A stretch of DNA of 64,000 nucleotides from an uncultured Eggerthellaceae bacterium. Lineage in GTDB: Bacteria; Actinomycetota; Coriobacteriia; Coriobacteriales; Eggerthellaceae. Under the pieces are notes generated by a model. The model was not told the origin of the DNA and searched no databases. It worked only from the letters and a program-made list of their open reading frames with translations. Positions 32,375 to 40,542 of this stretch are shown one piece after another. The first letter of the stretch is position 1, and each line of letters begins with the position of its first letter. The stretch covers positions 186,001 to 250,000 of the forward strand of contig CAUDUM010000002.1 of the NCBI GenBank assembly GCA_958452575.1. Direction: 5' to 3'. The position numbers were made by a program, and so were the translations under genes.

Positions 32375-33823
32375 CTACCTTTCCTCGTCCATCGTTGTCG
32401 GAGCAACGGCATCCGGCCTTGCAGCATCGGGATCCGTTTTTGCGGCATCAGAGTCGGTGGGCGCGTCGGCGTCTTCATCCGCATCGGCATCCGCAGCACC
32501 GTTCCCGTCCGCGCGAGGAGCGTCCATCAGGCCGCGCGGCACCGGCAGCGCCGATCCGACGAGCGCGGCGACGCCGCTCGCCAAGATCCCGTCGATCGGA
32601 AAGCACAGGATGAGCAGCGCCAACGTAAGCAGCGGCTTGCGCGACATGCACGCCACCAGCGCGGTCGTCACCACCGTGACGCACAGCATAGGATCGATCC
32701 CCGAAAGCGCCGCGATGCCGTAGCCGAAGCTCACGCCCGCGAAAATGCAGGGGAAGAAATTGCCGCCGCGCCATCCGAAGTTGAGGCACAGCGGGGTAGC
32801 GGCCACCTTGAGCGCGGCGGTCGCAAGGAGCGCCAGCGCGGATACGGCCGTCCACTCCTCCATGATAGTGTGGCACTGGCGCTCGCCGGAGAACAGCACG
32901 CCCGGCAGCGCGACGGCCACCGCGCCCAACGCCACGCCGGCGATGAGCGGCGGCACAAGCGAGGCTTTCTTGAAGCGGCACGCGACTGCGCTGAACGCGC
33001 GGTTCGACGCATGGAACAGCAGGCCCAACGCCCATCCGACAAGAGCGAGCGGAATGGTCCACAGCCATGCGAGCCCCTGAGCCTCGATGGAGCCGAATCG
33101 CGGCAAACCGGAGCCGTCCCCCAGAAGACCGCCGACGAACGCAGCGCCGCCGAACGCGCCGAACGCCGCCGCCGTGTACAGCAGCAGCTTCGCAGGACGG
33201 CGGAACGTGTAGTCGTCGGGCGAGGGAGTGCGCGACTGATCCTCGGCATTCATCACGATGCCGAGAAGCGGCGCACCGAACACGGCGGAGAGCGTCGCGG
33301 GCAGCGTGAGATCGGCGACGGCCTTGACCTTGAGCCCTGCCCGCTTGAGCGTGCTCCCGATCCAGGTGCACGCGGCGGCGATGATGCCGGTGAGTCCAGC
33401 TTCGGGCCCGATCGACCCGCCGAACGCGAGCGGCAAAAGAAAGCTCACGATGCTGCTGCCGAGCCCGCGCAGGCGGTACCCGCCCGTGGCGCGCACCTCC
33501 CCCATCACGGTCTCCAGCGAGGCAGGGGCGTTATGGAAGGCGCGCGTCCACAATCCGATGATCAAGCCGCCCAGCGGGCACAGAACGAGGGGCCACCACG
33601 GCGCGTCGAAAGGCAGCGCCGCCGGAAGATCGTGCCACAGCAGCTGGACAAGCAGGTTCGACAGGGAAAGCGCTCCCCACACGACCACGCCCACGACGAA
33701 GCCGATCAGGCAGGCCAGAACCACCATGGAAAAGCCCGCAGCCGCAACGCGCCCCGTCCCCTCGATGGGAGCGCCGTAATCGCCCACGTAGGGCTTGGAA
33801 GGCTTGTCGCGCCTCTCGCTCAA
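32375..33823 (-). CDS. ClC-family chloride channel or H+/Cl- antiporter
   Basis: About 482 residues with ten or more membrane helices. ClC landmarks are visible: GSIGPEAGLTG (about residue 130) in place of the usual GREGP with its gating Glu, FGAPLLGIVMNAED and GWRGGNFFPCIFAG. The C-terminal 60 residues are an Asp/Ala-rich tail with no CBS domains. The start is probably the TTG at 33823, preceded by GAGAGGTG; an in-frame ATG at 33874 has no ribosome site. It is co-transcribed with the potassium channel downstream. Whether it is a channel or an antiporter cannot be decided from these motifs. Confidence 0.85.
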   Translation of the reverse strand: MSERRDKPSKPYVGDYGAPIEGTGRVAAAGFSMVVLACLIGFVVGVVVWGALSLSNLLVQLLWHDLPAALPFDAPWWPLVLCPLGGLIIGLWTRAFHNAPASLETVMGEVRATGGYRLRGLGSSIVSFLLPLAFGGSIGPEAGLTGIIAAACTWIGSTLKRAGLKVKAVADLTLPATLSAVFGAPLLGIVMNAEDQSRTPSPDDYTFRRPAKLLLYTAAAFGAFGGAAFVGGLLGDGSGLPRFGSIEAQGLAWLWTIPLALVGWALGLLFHASNRAFSAVACRFKKASLVPPLIAGVALGAVAVALPGVLFSGERQCHTIMEEWTAVSALALLATAALKVAATPLCLNFGWRGGNFFPCIFAGVSFGYGIAALSGIDPMLCVTVVTTALVACMSRKPLLTLALLILCFPIDGILASGVAALVGSALPVPRGLMDAPRADGNGAADADADEDADAPTDSDAAKTDPDAARPDAVAPTTMDEER

Positions 33824-33895
33824 ATGACACCTCTCGCTTTGGCCGAAACGGAAAACCTTCCGGCCTTCCCTCATCGAAGACGCAGGCGGTTTCAA

Positions 33896-33928
33896 AATGA
33901 GAAAAAGTGACTGTCCCTTTTTCTCATT
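33896..33928. repeat. Family C hairpin, copy 1
   Basis: AATGAGAAAAAG, loop TGACTGTCC, CTTTTTCTCATT. The loop and the inner AAAAAG/CTTTTT are shared with the copy at 43450-43490, while the outer stem is different. T-runs exist on both strands, so bidirectional termination is possible. Confidence 0.75.
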
Positions 33929-33963
33929 CCCGGCAACGGAACCCGTCCATCCATGGAAACGCA

Positions 33964-34077
33964 GGCGGGTCTTTGGCGGGGGTTCGCGCGCAGTATCCGC
34001 ACGAGCCGAACCGTCCAGTGGACGGTTCGTGCGAGCTCAGGACCTGTTTGAGCACGAGCCCCCGCCAAAGACCCGCC
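33964..34077. repeat. Family B element, copy B3
   Basis: Perfect 19-bp terminal inverted repeats (33964-33982 and 34059-34077) enclose TTCGCGCGCAGTATCCGCA, a central stem CGAACCGTCC-AGT-GGACGGTTCG and CAGGACCTGTTTGAGCACG. The stems differ in sequence from B1 and B2 but remain complementary. Confidence 0.85.
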
Positions 34078-34203
34078 GGTCGGCCGAGACCGACCGGCGG
34101 GATCCAATTTTCGGTACGCAAGCCTTCAGGATCGCCACGAGGCGGGGTGCCTCGAGCGGCCGCAGCGTCGGCTCGTTCCGTCGGCCGGCAGGCCGACGGA
34201 ACC
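34078..34203 (-). repeat. Family A repeat, copy 3 (after pheT)
   Basis: It starts one base past the pheT stop: GGTTCCGTCGGCC, loop TGCC, GGCCGACGGAAC (34175-34203, minus strand), then GACGCTGCGGCCG and GGCACCCCGCCT. The distal half is cut short and joined to family B copy B3. Confidence 0.8.
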
Positions 34204-36675
34204 CTACCCGCGCACCTCGGCGCCGGTGGCGCCGCAGACCTTTTTGATCAGCTTCTCCTGGGCACGCTCGGCCTCTTCGCTGGTGAGGGTGCGGTCGGCA
34301 GCGCGCCAGGTGAGCGCGTAGGCCATGGACTTCTTGCCAGCGCCGACGCGCTCCGCATCGCGGTACACGTCGAACAGCTGCACGTCCTCGAGCAGCTTGC
34401 CGCCCGCCGAGCTCATGCACTGCATCATGCGCTCGTGCGTCACATCCTCGTCCACCACGAACGCCACGTCCAGCGCCACCGCCGGGAACGTGGGCACGTC
34501 CACATAGGGACGCGCGGGTTGGGTGCTCTTGATCAGCGCCGACAGCTCGAGCTCGAACGCCACCACCGGACCGTGCGCCTCGAACGCCGCGACGGCCAGC
34601 GGGTGCAGCTCGCCCACCCAGCCGAGCACCGTGCCGCCGGAGAGCACCTGGGCGGCGCGGCCGGGCTGCAGGTGCGGCGCCTCGTCGGCGGACAGCGCCT
34701 TGAAGCGCAGCTTGGGGATGGCCAGCTCGCGCACCAGGCTCTCGACGACGCCCTTGCCGTCGAAGAAGTCGAACAGCTGCGGAGCCACGTTCCAGCCGGC
34801 GTCGCCCATCGCGCCCACCATCACGCCCGCGATGCGCGTGCGCTCCTTGGGCAGCTGGCGCCCTTCGCCGGTGTGGAAGGTCTCACCGATCTCGTAGAGC
34901 TGGATGTTCTTCACACCGTGCGCCTGGTTGTGCGCCACGCTGCGCAGCAGGCCGGGGATGATGCTGCGGCGCAGCACCGACTGGTCGGCGTTCATCGGGT
35001 TGATGAGCTCGACCGCTTCGCCCAAGCCCTCGGGATCCATGCGCAGGTTCTCAAGGTCGTCAGGCTGCGCGAACGAGTAGGTCATCGTCTCGTTGAGGCC
35101 GCAGGCGCGCAGCGTGCGGTTGACGATGTCGCGCTTGAGCTCCTCTTCGGAACGCGTGCCCACACGGCCCGGGCCGCCTGGCAGCGTGGAGGCGATGCGG
35201 TCCATGCCCCACAGGCGCAGCACTTCCTCGTACAGGTCGATCTCGCGCTCCAGGTCGGGGCGGAACGTCGGCGCCGTCACGGCCAGCGTGTCGGCATCGG
35301 CACCGTCGGCCACCTCGCAGCCCAGACGCCCCAGGATGTCCACGACGAAATCGCGCGGGATGTCGGAGCCCATCATCTTGTTGAAGCGCGGGATGCGGAA
35401 CTGAAGGTGCTTCGCCTCGGTCACGCGCGGCCACTCGTCCACGATGCCCTCGCCGTTTGAGACAGCGCGCGCCACGGTGCCGCCCGACACCTCGGCGATG
35501 AGGGCAGCTGCCGCGGCGGAGCGCACGTCGATGCCGTGGTCGTCCACACCGCGCTCGTAGCGCATGGAGCTTTCGCTGATCAGGCCCAGGTTGCGGCTGG
35601 TGCGGCTGGTGCGGCCAGCCTCGAACGTGGCAGCCTCCAGCAAGATATCGACGGTCTCCTCGGTGACCTCGGTGTCAAGACCGCCCATGACGCCCGCCAG
35701 CGCCACCGCGCCCTGCTCGGGCGTGGAGATGACGGTCATGTCGGAGGTGAGGACGCGATCCTCGCCGTCGAGCGTGGTCAGCTTCTCACCTTCCTCGGCG
35801 GCGCGGATGACGATGTGCGCCAACCCGTCGGCGTTCTTCAGTTTGGCCAGGTCGAACGCGTGCAGCGGCTGTCCCAGCAGGAACAGGATGTAGTTGGTCA
35901 CGTCCACGATGTTGTTGATGGAGCGCTGACCGATGGCGGCGAGGCGCTCTACCATCCAGTCGGGGCTGGGGCCCACCTTGCAGCCGCGGATCACGCGGGC
36001 GGTGTAGCGCGGGCAGCGCACGTCGTCGTCGATGGTGATCTTCACCTCGTCCTCGATCGGCGCGCCCTCCGCGTCGAGCTGCATCTTGGCGGCCATCTCG
36101 GCAAGCGGGCTTTGGTAATCGCGCTGGTACATCGCGCCGATCTCGCGTGCCAGGCCCACGATCGACAAGCTGTCGGGGCGGTTGGGCGTGATCTCCAGAT
36201 CCAGCACCGTGTCGCCCAGCTTGGCATAGTCCGCAAACGGCATGCCGGTGGGCGCATCCTCGGGCAGGACCCAGATGCCCTCGTGGTTGGAGCCCATGCC
36301 CAGCTCGCGCTGCGAGCAGCACATGCCGCAGCTGGTGACGCCGCGCAGCTTGCTCTTCTTGATCTTGAAGTCGCCCGGCAAAACGGCGCCGATCGTGGCG
36401 ACCGGCACCTTGATGCCCGCCGCGATGTTGGGCGCGCCGCAGACGATCTGCACGGGATCGCCCGCGCCCGTATCCACCGTCACCACGTGCATGTGGTCGC
36501 TGTCGGGATGCGCCTCGCAGGTGAGCACATGGCCGACCACCACGCCGTCGAACTGCTCGCCCAGCTTCTCGACGCCCTCGACGCCCGTGCCGGTCAGATC
36601 GAGCCTATCGCAGAACTCCTTGATATCGGTCGGCACCTCCACATAGTCGGAGAGCCATTTCAAAGATGCTTTCAT
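34204..36675 (-). CDS. pheT: Phenylalanyl-tRNA synthetase beta subunit
   Basis: An 823-residue subunit of the alpha2-beta2 enzyme. In order: MKASLKWLSDYV start, tRNA-binding (EMAP-like) domain at about 39-150 with HPDSDHMHVVTVD and GVTSCGMCCSQRELG, B3/4 editing domain with DLEITPNRPDSLSIVGLAREIGA, B5 domain, catalytic-like core with IASTLPGGPG and DVNLLVEPE-type region, and a C-terminal ferredoxin-fold anticodon domain (RPYVDVPTFPAVALDVAFVVDED...) from about 730. The length is normal. It lies 180 bp after pheS with a family A repeat in the gap. Confidence 0.97.
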   Translation of the reverse strand: MKASLKWLSDYVEVPTDIKEFCDRLDLTGTGVEGVEKLGEQFDGVVVGHVLTCEAHPDSDHMHVVTVDTGAGDPVQIVCGAPNIAAGIKVPVATIGAVLPGDFKIKKSKLRGVTSCGMCCSQRELGMGSNHEGIWVLPEDAPTGMPFADYAKLGDTVLDLEITPNRPDSLSIVGLAREIGAMYQRDYQSPLAEMAAKMQLDAEGAPIEDEVKITIDDDVRCPRYTARVIRGCKVGPSPDWMVERLAAIGQRSINNIVDVTNYILFLLGQPLHAFDLAKLKNADGLAHIVIRAAEEGEKLTTLDGEDRVLTSDMTVISTPEQGAVALAGVMGGLDTEVTEETVDILLEAATFEAGRTSRTSRNLGLISESSMRYERGVDDHGIDVRSAAAAALIAEVSGGTVARAVSNGEGIVDEWPRVTEAKHLQFRIPRFNKMMGSDIPRDFVVDILGRLGCEVADGADADTLAVTAPTFRPDLEREIDLYEEVLRLWGMDRIASTLPGGPGRVGTRSEEELKRDIVNRTLRACGLNETMTYSFAQPDDLENLRMDPEGLGEAVELINPMNADQSVLRRSIIPGLLRSVAHNQAHGVKNIQLYEIGETFHTGEGRQLPKERTRIAGVMVGAMGDAGWNVAPQLFDFFDGKGVVESLVRELAIPKLRFKALSADEAPHLQPGRAAQVLSGGTVLGWVGELHPLAVAAFEAHGPVVAFELELSALIKSTQPARPYVDVPTFPAVALDVAFVVDEDVTHERMMQCMSSAGGKLLEDVQLFDVYRDAERVGAGKKSMAYALTWRAADRTLTSEEAERAQEKLIKKVCGATGAEVRG

Positions 36676-36708
36676 CTATTACTCACTTCCATCTCGTTCG
36701 TAACGTCA

Positions 36709-36855
36709 GCGAGGGCGCCTGGGGTGCCCCGAATCGTGGGGAAGGCGGGGGCGAAGCGTGCTTCGGCACGCGAGTCCCCGGCTTCGCCGCGAGGCGGGGT
36801 GCGCCAGGCGGCCGCAGCGTCGAGCCGTTCCGCCGTTCGGCAGAACGGCGGAACC
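36709..36855 (-). repeat. Family A repeat, copy 4 (between pheS and pheT)
   Basis: Directly after the pheS stop the minus strand reads GGTTCCGCCGTTC, loop TGCC, GAACGGCGGAAC (36827-36855), then GACGCTGCGGCCG, GCACCCCGCCTCGCGGCG, a palindrome around CGTGCCGAAGCACG, and the mirror half ending CGGGGCACC. It separates the two genes of one enzyme. Confidence 0.8.
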
Positions 36856-37920
36856 CTAGAACTGACGTAGGAAACGCATGTCGCCTTCGACGAGCATGCG
36901 CAGGTCGGGGACGTTGTACTTCAGGCAGGCGATACGCTCCACGCCCATGCCGAACGCGAATCCCGAATACTTCTCGGGATCGATGCCCGCGTAACCGTAG
37001 ACGTTGGGATCCACCATGCCGCAGCCCAGGATCTCCAGCCAGCCGGTGCCCTTGCAGAAACGGCAGCCCTCGCCGTGGCAGATGCCGCAGCTCACATCCA
37101 CCTCGGCGGACGGCTCGGTGAACGGGAAGTAGTGGGCGCGGAAACGCGTCTTGCGCTCCTCGCCGAAGATCCGCTTGCAGACGTACTCGAGCGTGCCCTT
37201 GAGATCGCCGAAGGTGATGCCCTCGTCGACGACCAGGCCCTCGATCTGGTGGAACTGGGGCAGATGCGACGGATCGGCCACGTCGCGGCGGTACACCTTG
37301 CCGGGGCTGATGATGTAGATGGGCGGCTTCTGCGCCTCCATCACGCGTGCCTGCACCGGCGAGGTCTGGGTGCGCAGCAGCACGCCCGACTCGCCCTTCA
37401 CGTGCACATGCGCGTCATCGGAGCGATCCACCACGTAGAACGTGTCCGCCAAGCCGCGGCTGGGGTGGTCCTCAGGCGCGTTGAGCGCGTTGAAGTTGTA
37501 GTACTCGGTCTCGACCTCGGGGCCTTTGGCGATGGAATAGCCCAAGCCCAGGAAGATCTCGGAGATCTCGTCGATGATGCGGTTGATCAGATGGCGCGTT
37601 CCCAGCTGCTGGTAGCGGCCCGGCAGCGTGATGTCCACCGCGCTCGCATCCATGGAAGCCTCCAGCTCGGCGGCGGCCAACGCCGCCTTGCGCTTCGCGA
37701 GCGCCTCCTCAACGATCACGCGCACCGCGTTGACCGTCTTGCCGACCTCGGCACGCTCCTCCTTGGGCACCTGGCCCATGCCGCGCAGGTAGCCGGTCAG
37801 CGAACCGGATTTGCCCAGCACGCCCACGCGCACCTGCTCGAGCGCGGCGGAGTCGGCCGCCGCCTCGATGGCGGCAAGCGTCTCGGCTTGCAGCGCCGCC
37901 AATTCGTCCACAATCGCCAT
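36856..37920 (-). CDS. pheS: Phenylalanyl-tRNA synthetase alpha subunit
   Basis: A 354-residue catalytic subunit. The N-terminal coiled-coil (about 1-85) is followed by class II aaRS motifs: motif 1 HLINRIIDEISEIFLGLGY, motif 2 RRDVADPSHLPQFHQIEG, and motif 3 YSGFAFGMGVERIACLKY. FNALNAPEDHPSR and a four-cysteine insert (CGICHGEGCRFC) before motif 3 are present; the insert probably binds zinc. The ATG at 37920 follows AAAGGACGG; a start at 37947 is less likely. Expression is under the T-box leader upstream. Confidence 0.97.
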   Translation of the reverse strand: MAIVDELAALQAETLAAIEAAADSAALEQVRVGVLGKSGSLTGYLRGMGQVPKEERAEVGKTVNAVRVIVEEALAKRKAALAAAELEASMDASAVDITLPGRYQQLGTRHLINRIIDEISEIFLGLGYSIAKGPEVETEYYNFNALNAPEDHPSRGLADTFYVVDRSDDAHVHVKGESGVLLRTQTSPVQARVMEAQKPPIYIISPGKVYRRDVADPSHLPQFHQIEGLVVDEGITFGDLKGTLEYVCKRIFGEERKTRFRAHYFPFTEPSAEVDVSCGICHGEGCRFCKGTGWLEILGCGMVDPNVYGYAGIDPEKYSGFAFGMGVERIACLKYNVPDLRMLVEGDMRFLRQF

Positions 37921-38049
37921 GCGTCTTCCGTCCTTTCCTCGTCGCATGCGCCTTGCCAGAAAAACGCGTCGCCCGATGCTGGCCGGGATGCCCCGCGCGG
38001 CCCTTCAAGCCGCGCAGCCGCCCCGGACCGCAGAGCCCGACGTCCCTCC

Positions 38050-38390
38050 GGGCATGAAAAAAAGCCTGCTCCCTCTTGGATATCCAAGTCGGAAATCCAA
38101 GGACGGGAGCAGGCTCTCGCGGTACCACCTCGGTTGACGGCACGCGGCCGCCCTCTTCGTTTCGCCCTGTGACGGGAGCGCCCGGCAGGGCCTACTGCAC
38201 GTCCGCTCCGCGGCTTGCGCCGCGCTGAGCCCCGCGTTCAACCCTACAGCTCAGAAGGGAAAGCAGGCTGCGCGTTCCGCTGGATCCTTTCAGCCGACGG
38301 GATCCTTCTCTGGAAGCGAAACCGATGCGCGCCCGCATCTTCGTCAACGCCGTTCCATCGCTTTTGCGATGCACCGGGCCAGTATAGCGC
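38050..38390 (-). promoter_or_regulatory. T-box leader controlling pheST
   Basis: The minus strand carries the T-box sequence GAGGTGGTACCGCGAG (38117-38132), directly before an intrinsic terminator (38057-38116) whose long stem begins GAGCCTGCTCCC and ends GGGAGCAGGC before a T7 run. Upstream sequence back to about 38374 has the length and pairing potential of a T-box Stem I, with a TTC (Phe codon) in CGGTTTCGCTTCC near 38320 as a possible specifier. A -10 TATACT lies at 38381-38386. Uncharged tRNA-Phe should stabilise the antiterminator and allow pheST transcription. Confidence 0.88.
38057..38116 (-). terminator. T-box attenuator terminator of pheST
   Basis: Read on the minus strand, AGCCTGCTCCC pairs with GGGAGCAGGCT over an extended inner stem (CTTGGATTTCC / TTGGATATCCAAG) and is followed by seven T residues. 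It competes with the T-box antiterminator. Confidence 0.85.
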
Positions 38391-38456
38391 AATCCGCGCA
38401 AGGTGATTGTTTCGTTTTGGTCATTTCCGCATCGAATCGACGGGAAGCGCAGCGCA

Positions 38457-38738
38457 TCAGGCGTCGTCGCGCACGCCCATGAGCGTCAGGGTGGTGGAAT
38501 AGGCGAGCTTCTGCACCAGGAGCTGCTGGCCTTGCGCGCTGCGGATTCTGCCCTTTGCCTTGAGGGCGTCGAGTTTCGCCGCAACGTCCGCCAGCTGGCG
38601 CTCCACGACCTCGACCGCATCCTCGAACGCGCCGAGCCGATCGACGGCGTCGCCGCGCACCGCACCGCCATCCTCCACCGCCAATGCCGCCGCAACGGTG
38701 TAGTTTCCGTTTTCATCCTTGATCGTCATGCGTTCCAT
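38457..38738 (-). CDS. Small conserved-looking protein, function unknown
   Basis: A 93-residue acidic protein beginning MERMTIKDENGNYTV, with a predicted coiled-coil or helical second half (VDRLGAFEDAVEVVERQLADVAAKLDALKAKGR) and a hydrophobic end (LVQKLAYSTTLTLMGV). The start KDENGNY pattern is reminiscent of small phage-derived or regulatory proteins, but no family was recognised. The ATG at 38738 has GGGGGAAG upstream; longer starts up to 38792 are open. It is divergent from the acetyltransferase gene. Confidence 0.55.
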   Translation of the reverse strand: MERMTIKDENGNYTVAAALAVEDGGAVRGDAVDRLGAFEDAVEVVERQLADVAAKLDALKAKGRIRSAQGQQLLVQKLAYSTTLTLMGVRDDA

Positions 38739-38827
38739 GGCTTCCCCCATCGCCTCGCGTGCTATCGTGATCGCTGTTGGTTCCTCAAACACTATACCCG
38801 GACAGCAGAAGGGCGGAAAGCCAGGTC

Positions 38828-39592
38828 ATGAGCGGTCGAATGCATAATCAACCCGTCATCCGCCTTGCCGCGCCCAACGATGTCGAGGGCATCCGCCAGG
38901 TGTACGCGCCCTACGTCGGCACGCCGATCACGTTCGAGGAGGAGGTGCCCGCGCCGGCGGGCTTCCAAGCCCGAATGGAAGACGTCATGCAGTTCTATCC
39001 TTGCCTGATCGTTTGCGAGGAGTTCGACCCGACGACACCTGCCGAAGCCGTTTATGAGGATCCCACCCGGGCGGCACACGTCGAAGCCGTCGGCTCCGCC
39101 TCCCCCGACGCGAGCGCATCTGCCGACCGCGTCATCGGATTCGCCTACGCCCATCGCCAAGCGGAGCGCGCCGCCTACGACTGGAACGTCGAGCTTTCGA
39201 TCTACCTGCGCCGCGGCATCGGACGACAGGGTATCGGCACGGCTCTCTACGATGCATTGATGAAGCTGCTCGCCTTGCAGTGCGTGCGCTGCTGCTACGC
39301 ACGCGTCACACTGCCCAACGCCGCCAGCGAGCGCCTGCATGCCCGTTTCGGGTTCGACACGATGGGCATCCAGCGCAATGCGGGGTTCAAGAACGGCGCC
39401 TGGCGCGACGTCGCCTGGTACGTCAAGCCGATCGGCCCCTTCGATCAGGATCCGGCCCGACCCGTCGCCTTCCCCCGCGTCATGCGTGAGCACGCCTCGG
39501 AAGTCGAGCGCATCCTAAAGCAGGCAAACGAAGCGCTCGCGGGCGATCATTTCTCCCATGCGGCGCGCAGACGCGAGATCTCGTCGGCGTAG
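38828..39592 (+). CDS. GNAT-family N-acetyltransferase (phosphinothricin acetyltransferase-like)
   Basis: About 254 residues. The first part, IRLAAPNDVEGIRQVYAPYVGTPITFEEEVP, matches the PAT/MddA subgroup that acetylates methionine sulfone/sulfoximine or phosphinothricin. The acetyl-CoA motif is LRRGIGRQGIGTALYDALM, followed by ARVTLPNAASERLHARFGF and FKNGAWRDVAWYVK. An Ala/Ser/Glu-rich insertion of about 35 residues interrupts the domain near residue 70-105. The start is uncertain (38828, 38840 or 38777). Its 3' end overlaps the convergent endonuclease gene by 46 bp, so the last 15 codons lie opposite the nfo coding end. Confidence 0.82.
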   Translation: MSGRMHNQPVIRLAAPNDVEGIRQVYAPYVGTPITFEEEVPAPAGFQARMEDVMQFYPCLIVCEEFDPTTPAEAVYEDPTRAAHVEAVGSASPDASASADRVIGFAYAHRQAERAAYDWNVELSIYLRRGIGRQGIGTALYDALMKLLALQCVRCCYARVTLPNAASERLHARFGFDTMGIQRNAGFKNGAWRDVAWYVKPIGPFDQDPARPVAFPRVMREHASEVERILKQANEALAGDHFSHAARRREISSA

Positions 39593-40386
39593 CCGGACAG
39601 CTCCTCCTGCGGTGTTTCCAGATAGAACGAAAGATCGCGCAAAAGAGGATGGCGCGTCACCGCCGAAAGCGCTTCGAATCCGATGAATCCCTCGCCGATG
39701 CGCGCATGGCGGTCCTTGCGAGCGCCAAGAGGATTCAGACTGTCGTTCAGGTGAATGGCCCTCAAGCGATCCAAGCCGACGACCTCGTCGAACTCCCGCA
39801 GCACGCCGTCGAGGTTGCCCGCGATGTCGTAGCCGGCATCCCACACGTGGCAGGTGTCCAGGCACACGCCCACCTTGTCACGCAGCTCGACGCGCTCGAT
39901 AATCGCCGCCAACTCCTCGAAGCGGCCGCCGATCTCGCTGCCTTTGCCCGCCATGGTCTCCAGCAGAAGCGTTGTCGTCTGCTCGGGTCGAAGCGTCTCG
40001 TTGAGCGCATGGGCGATCAGGTCGACGCCGACATCAACGCCCTGCCCCACATGGCTTCCCGGATGCATGTTGTACAGCTGGCCGGGCGTGTTCTCCATGC
40101 GCGCGAGGTCCTCCGCCAGCGCCATGAGCGCGAAATCGCGCGTCTTCTCGCTCGCCGAGGCGGGATTGAGCGTATAGGGCGCATGCGCGAGGATGCGCTC
40201 GATGCCGTGATCTGCCGCGTACTCGCAAAACGACGCCACATCCGCCGGATCGATCGCCTTGGCTTTTCCACCACGCGGGTTGCGCGTGAAGAATTGAAAC
40301 GTGTTCGCGCCGAGCGACACCGCCTCCTCGGCGATGGCGCGGTAGCCTTTGGCTATAGATAGATGGCATCCTATGGTCAGGCTCAT
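39547..40386 (-). CDS. nfo: Deoxyribonuclease IV (AP endonuclease, Nfo family)
   Basis: A 279-residue TIM-barrel endonuclease with three zinc ions that cuts DNA 5' to abasic sites in base-excision repair. It shows GCHLSIAKGYRAIAEEA, FQFFTRNPRG, HPGSHVGQG, LLLETMAGKGSEIG, GVCLDTCHVWDAGYD, AIHLNDS and DRHARIGEGFIG, all family metal-ligand motifs. The ATG at 40386 follows AAGGACC. It overlaps the acetyltransferase gene tail-to-tail. Confidence 0.96.
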   Translation of the reverse strand: MSLTIGCHLSIAKGYRAIAEEAVSLGANTFQFFTRNPRGGKAKAIDPADVASFCEYAADHGIERILAHAPYTLNPASASEKTRDFALMALAEDLARMENTPGQLYNMHPGSHVGQGVDVGVDLIAHALNETLRPEQTTTLLLETMAGKGSEIGGRFEELAAIIERVELRDKVGVCLDTCHVWDAGYDIAGNLDGVLREFDEVVGLDRLRAIHLNDSLNPLGARKDRHARIGEGFIGFEALSAVTRHPLLRDLSFYLETPQEELSGYADEISRLRAAWEK

Positions 40387-40542
40387 CCTGGTCCTTTCAT
40401 CCTTGCATTCGAAACCGCCCGTCGGCTCGGCCGCGCATCCGCTCCAGCAGCGCCCCTGTCGGACCGGCGGGTCCGCAGCGCTTGCCGCGCATCCGCTCCG
40501 GACGCCGGCATTCCGTTCGCGCATACCTTGCCGGCGCGGGCA

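Larger units (their letters stand above)
33824..34203. other. Repeat-rich intergenic region between pheT and the ClC gene
   Basis: These 380 bp hold no gene. From left to right they contain the family C hairpin (33896-33928), the family B copy B3 (33964-34077), a palindrome CCGGTCGG-CCGAGA-CCGACCGG (34077-34098) and the family A copy 3 that follows the pheT stop. Three structured repeat families meet here, which suggests a preferred landing or amplification site. Confidence 0.8.

Noticed and set aside
38457..38792. Longer version of the small unknown protein starting at 38792
   Set aside because: The extra residues have no ribosome site, whereas 38738 has one; still uncertain.
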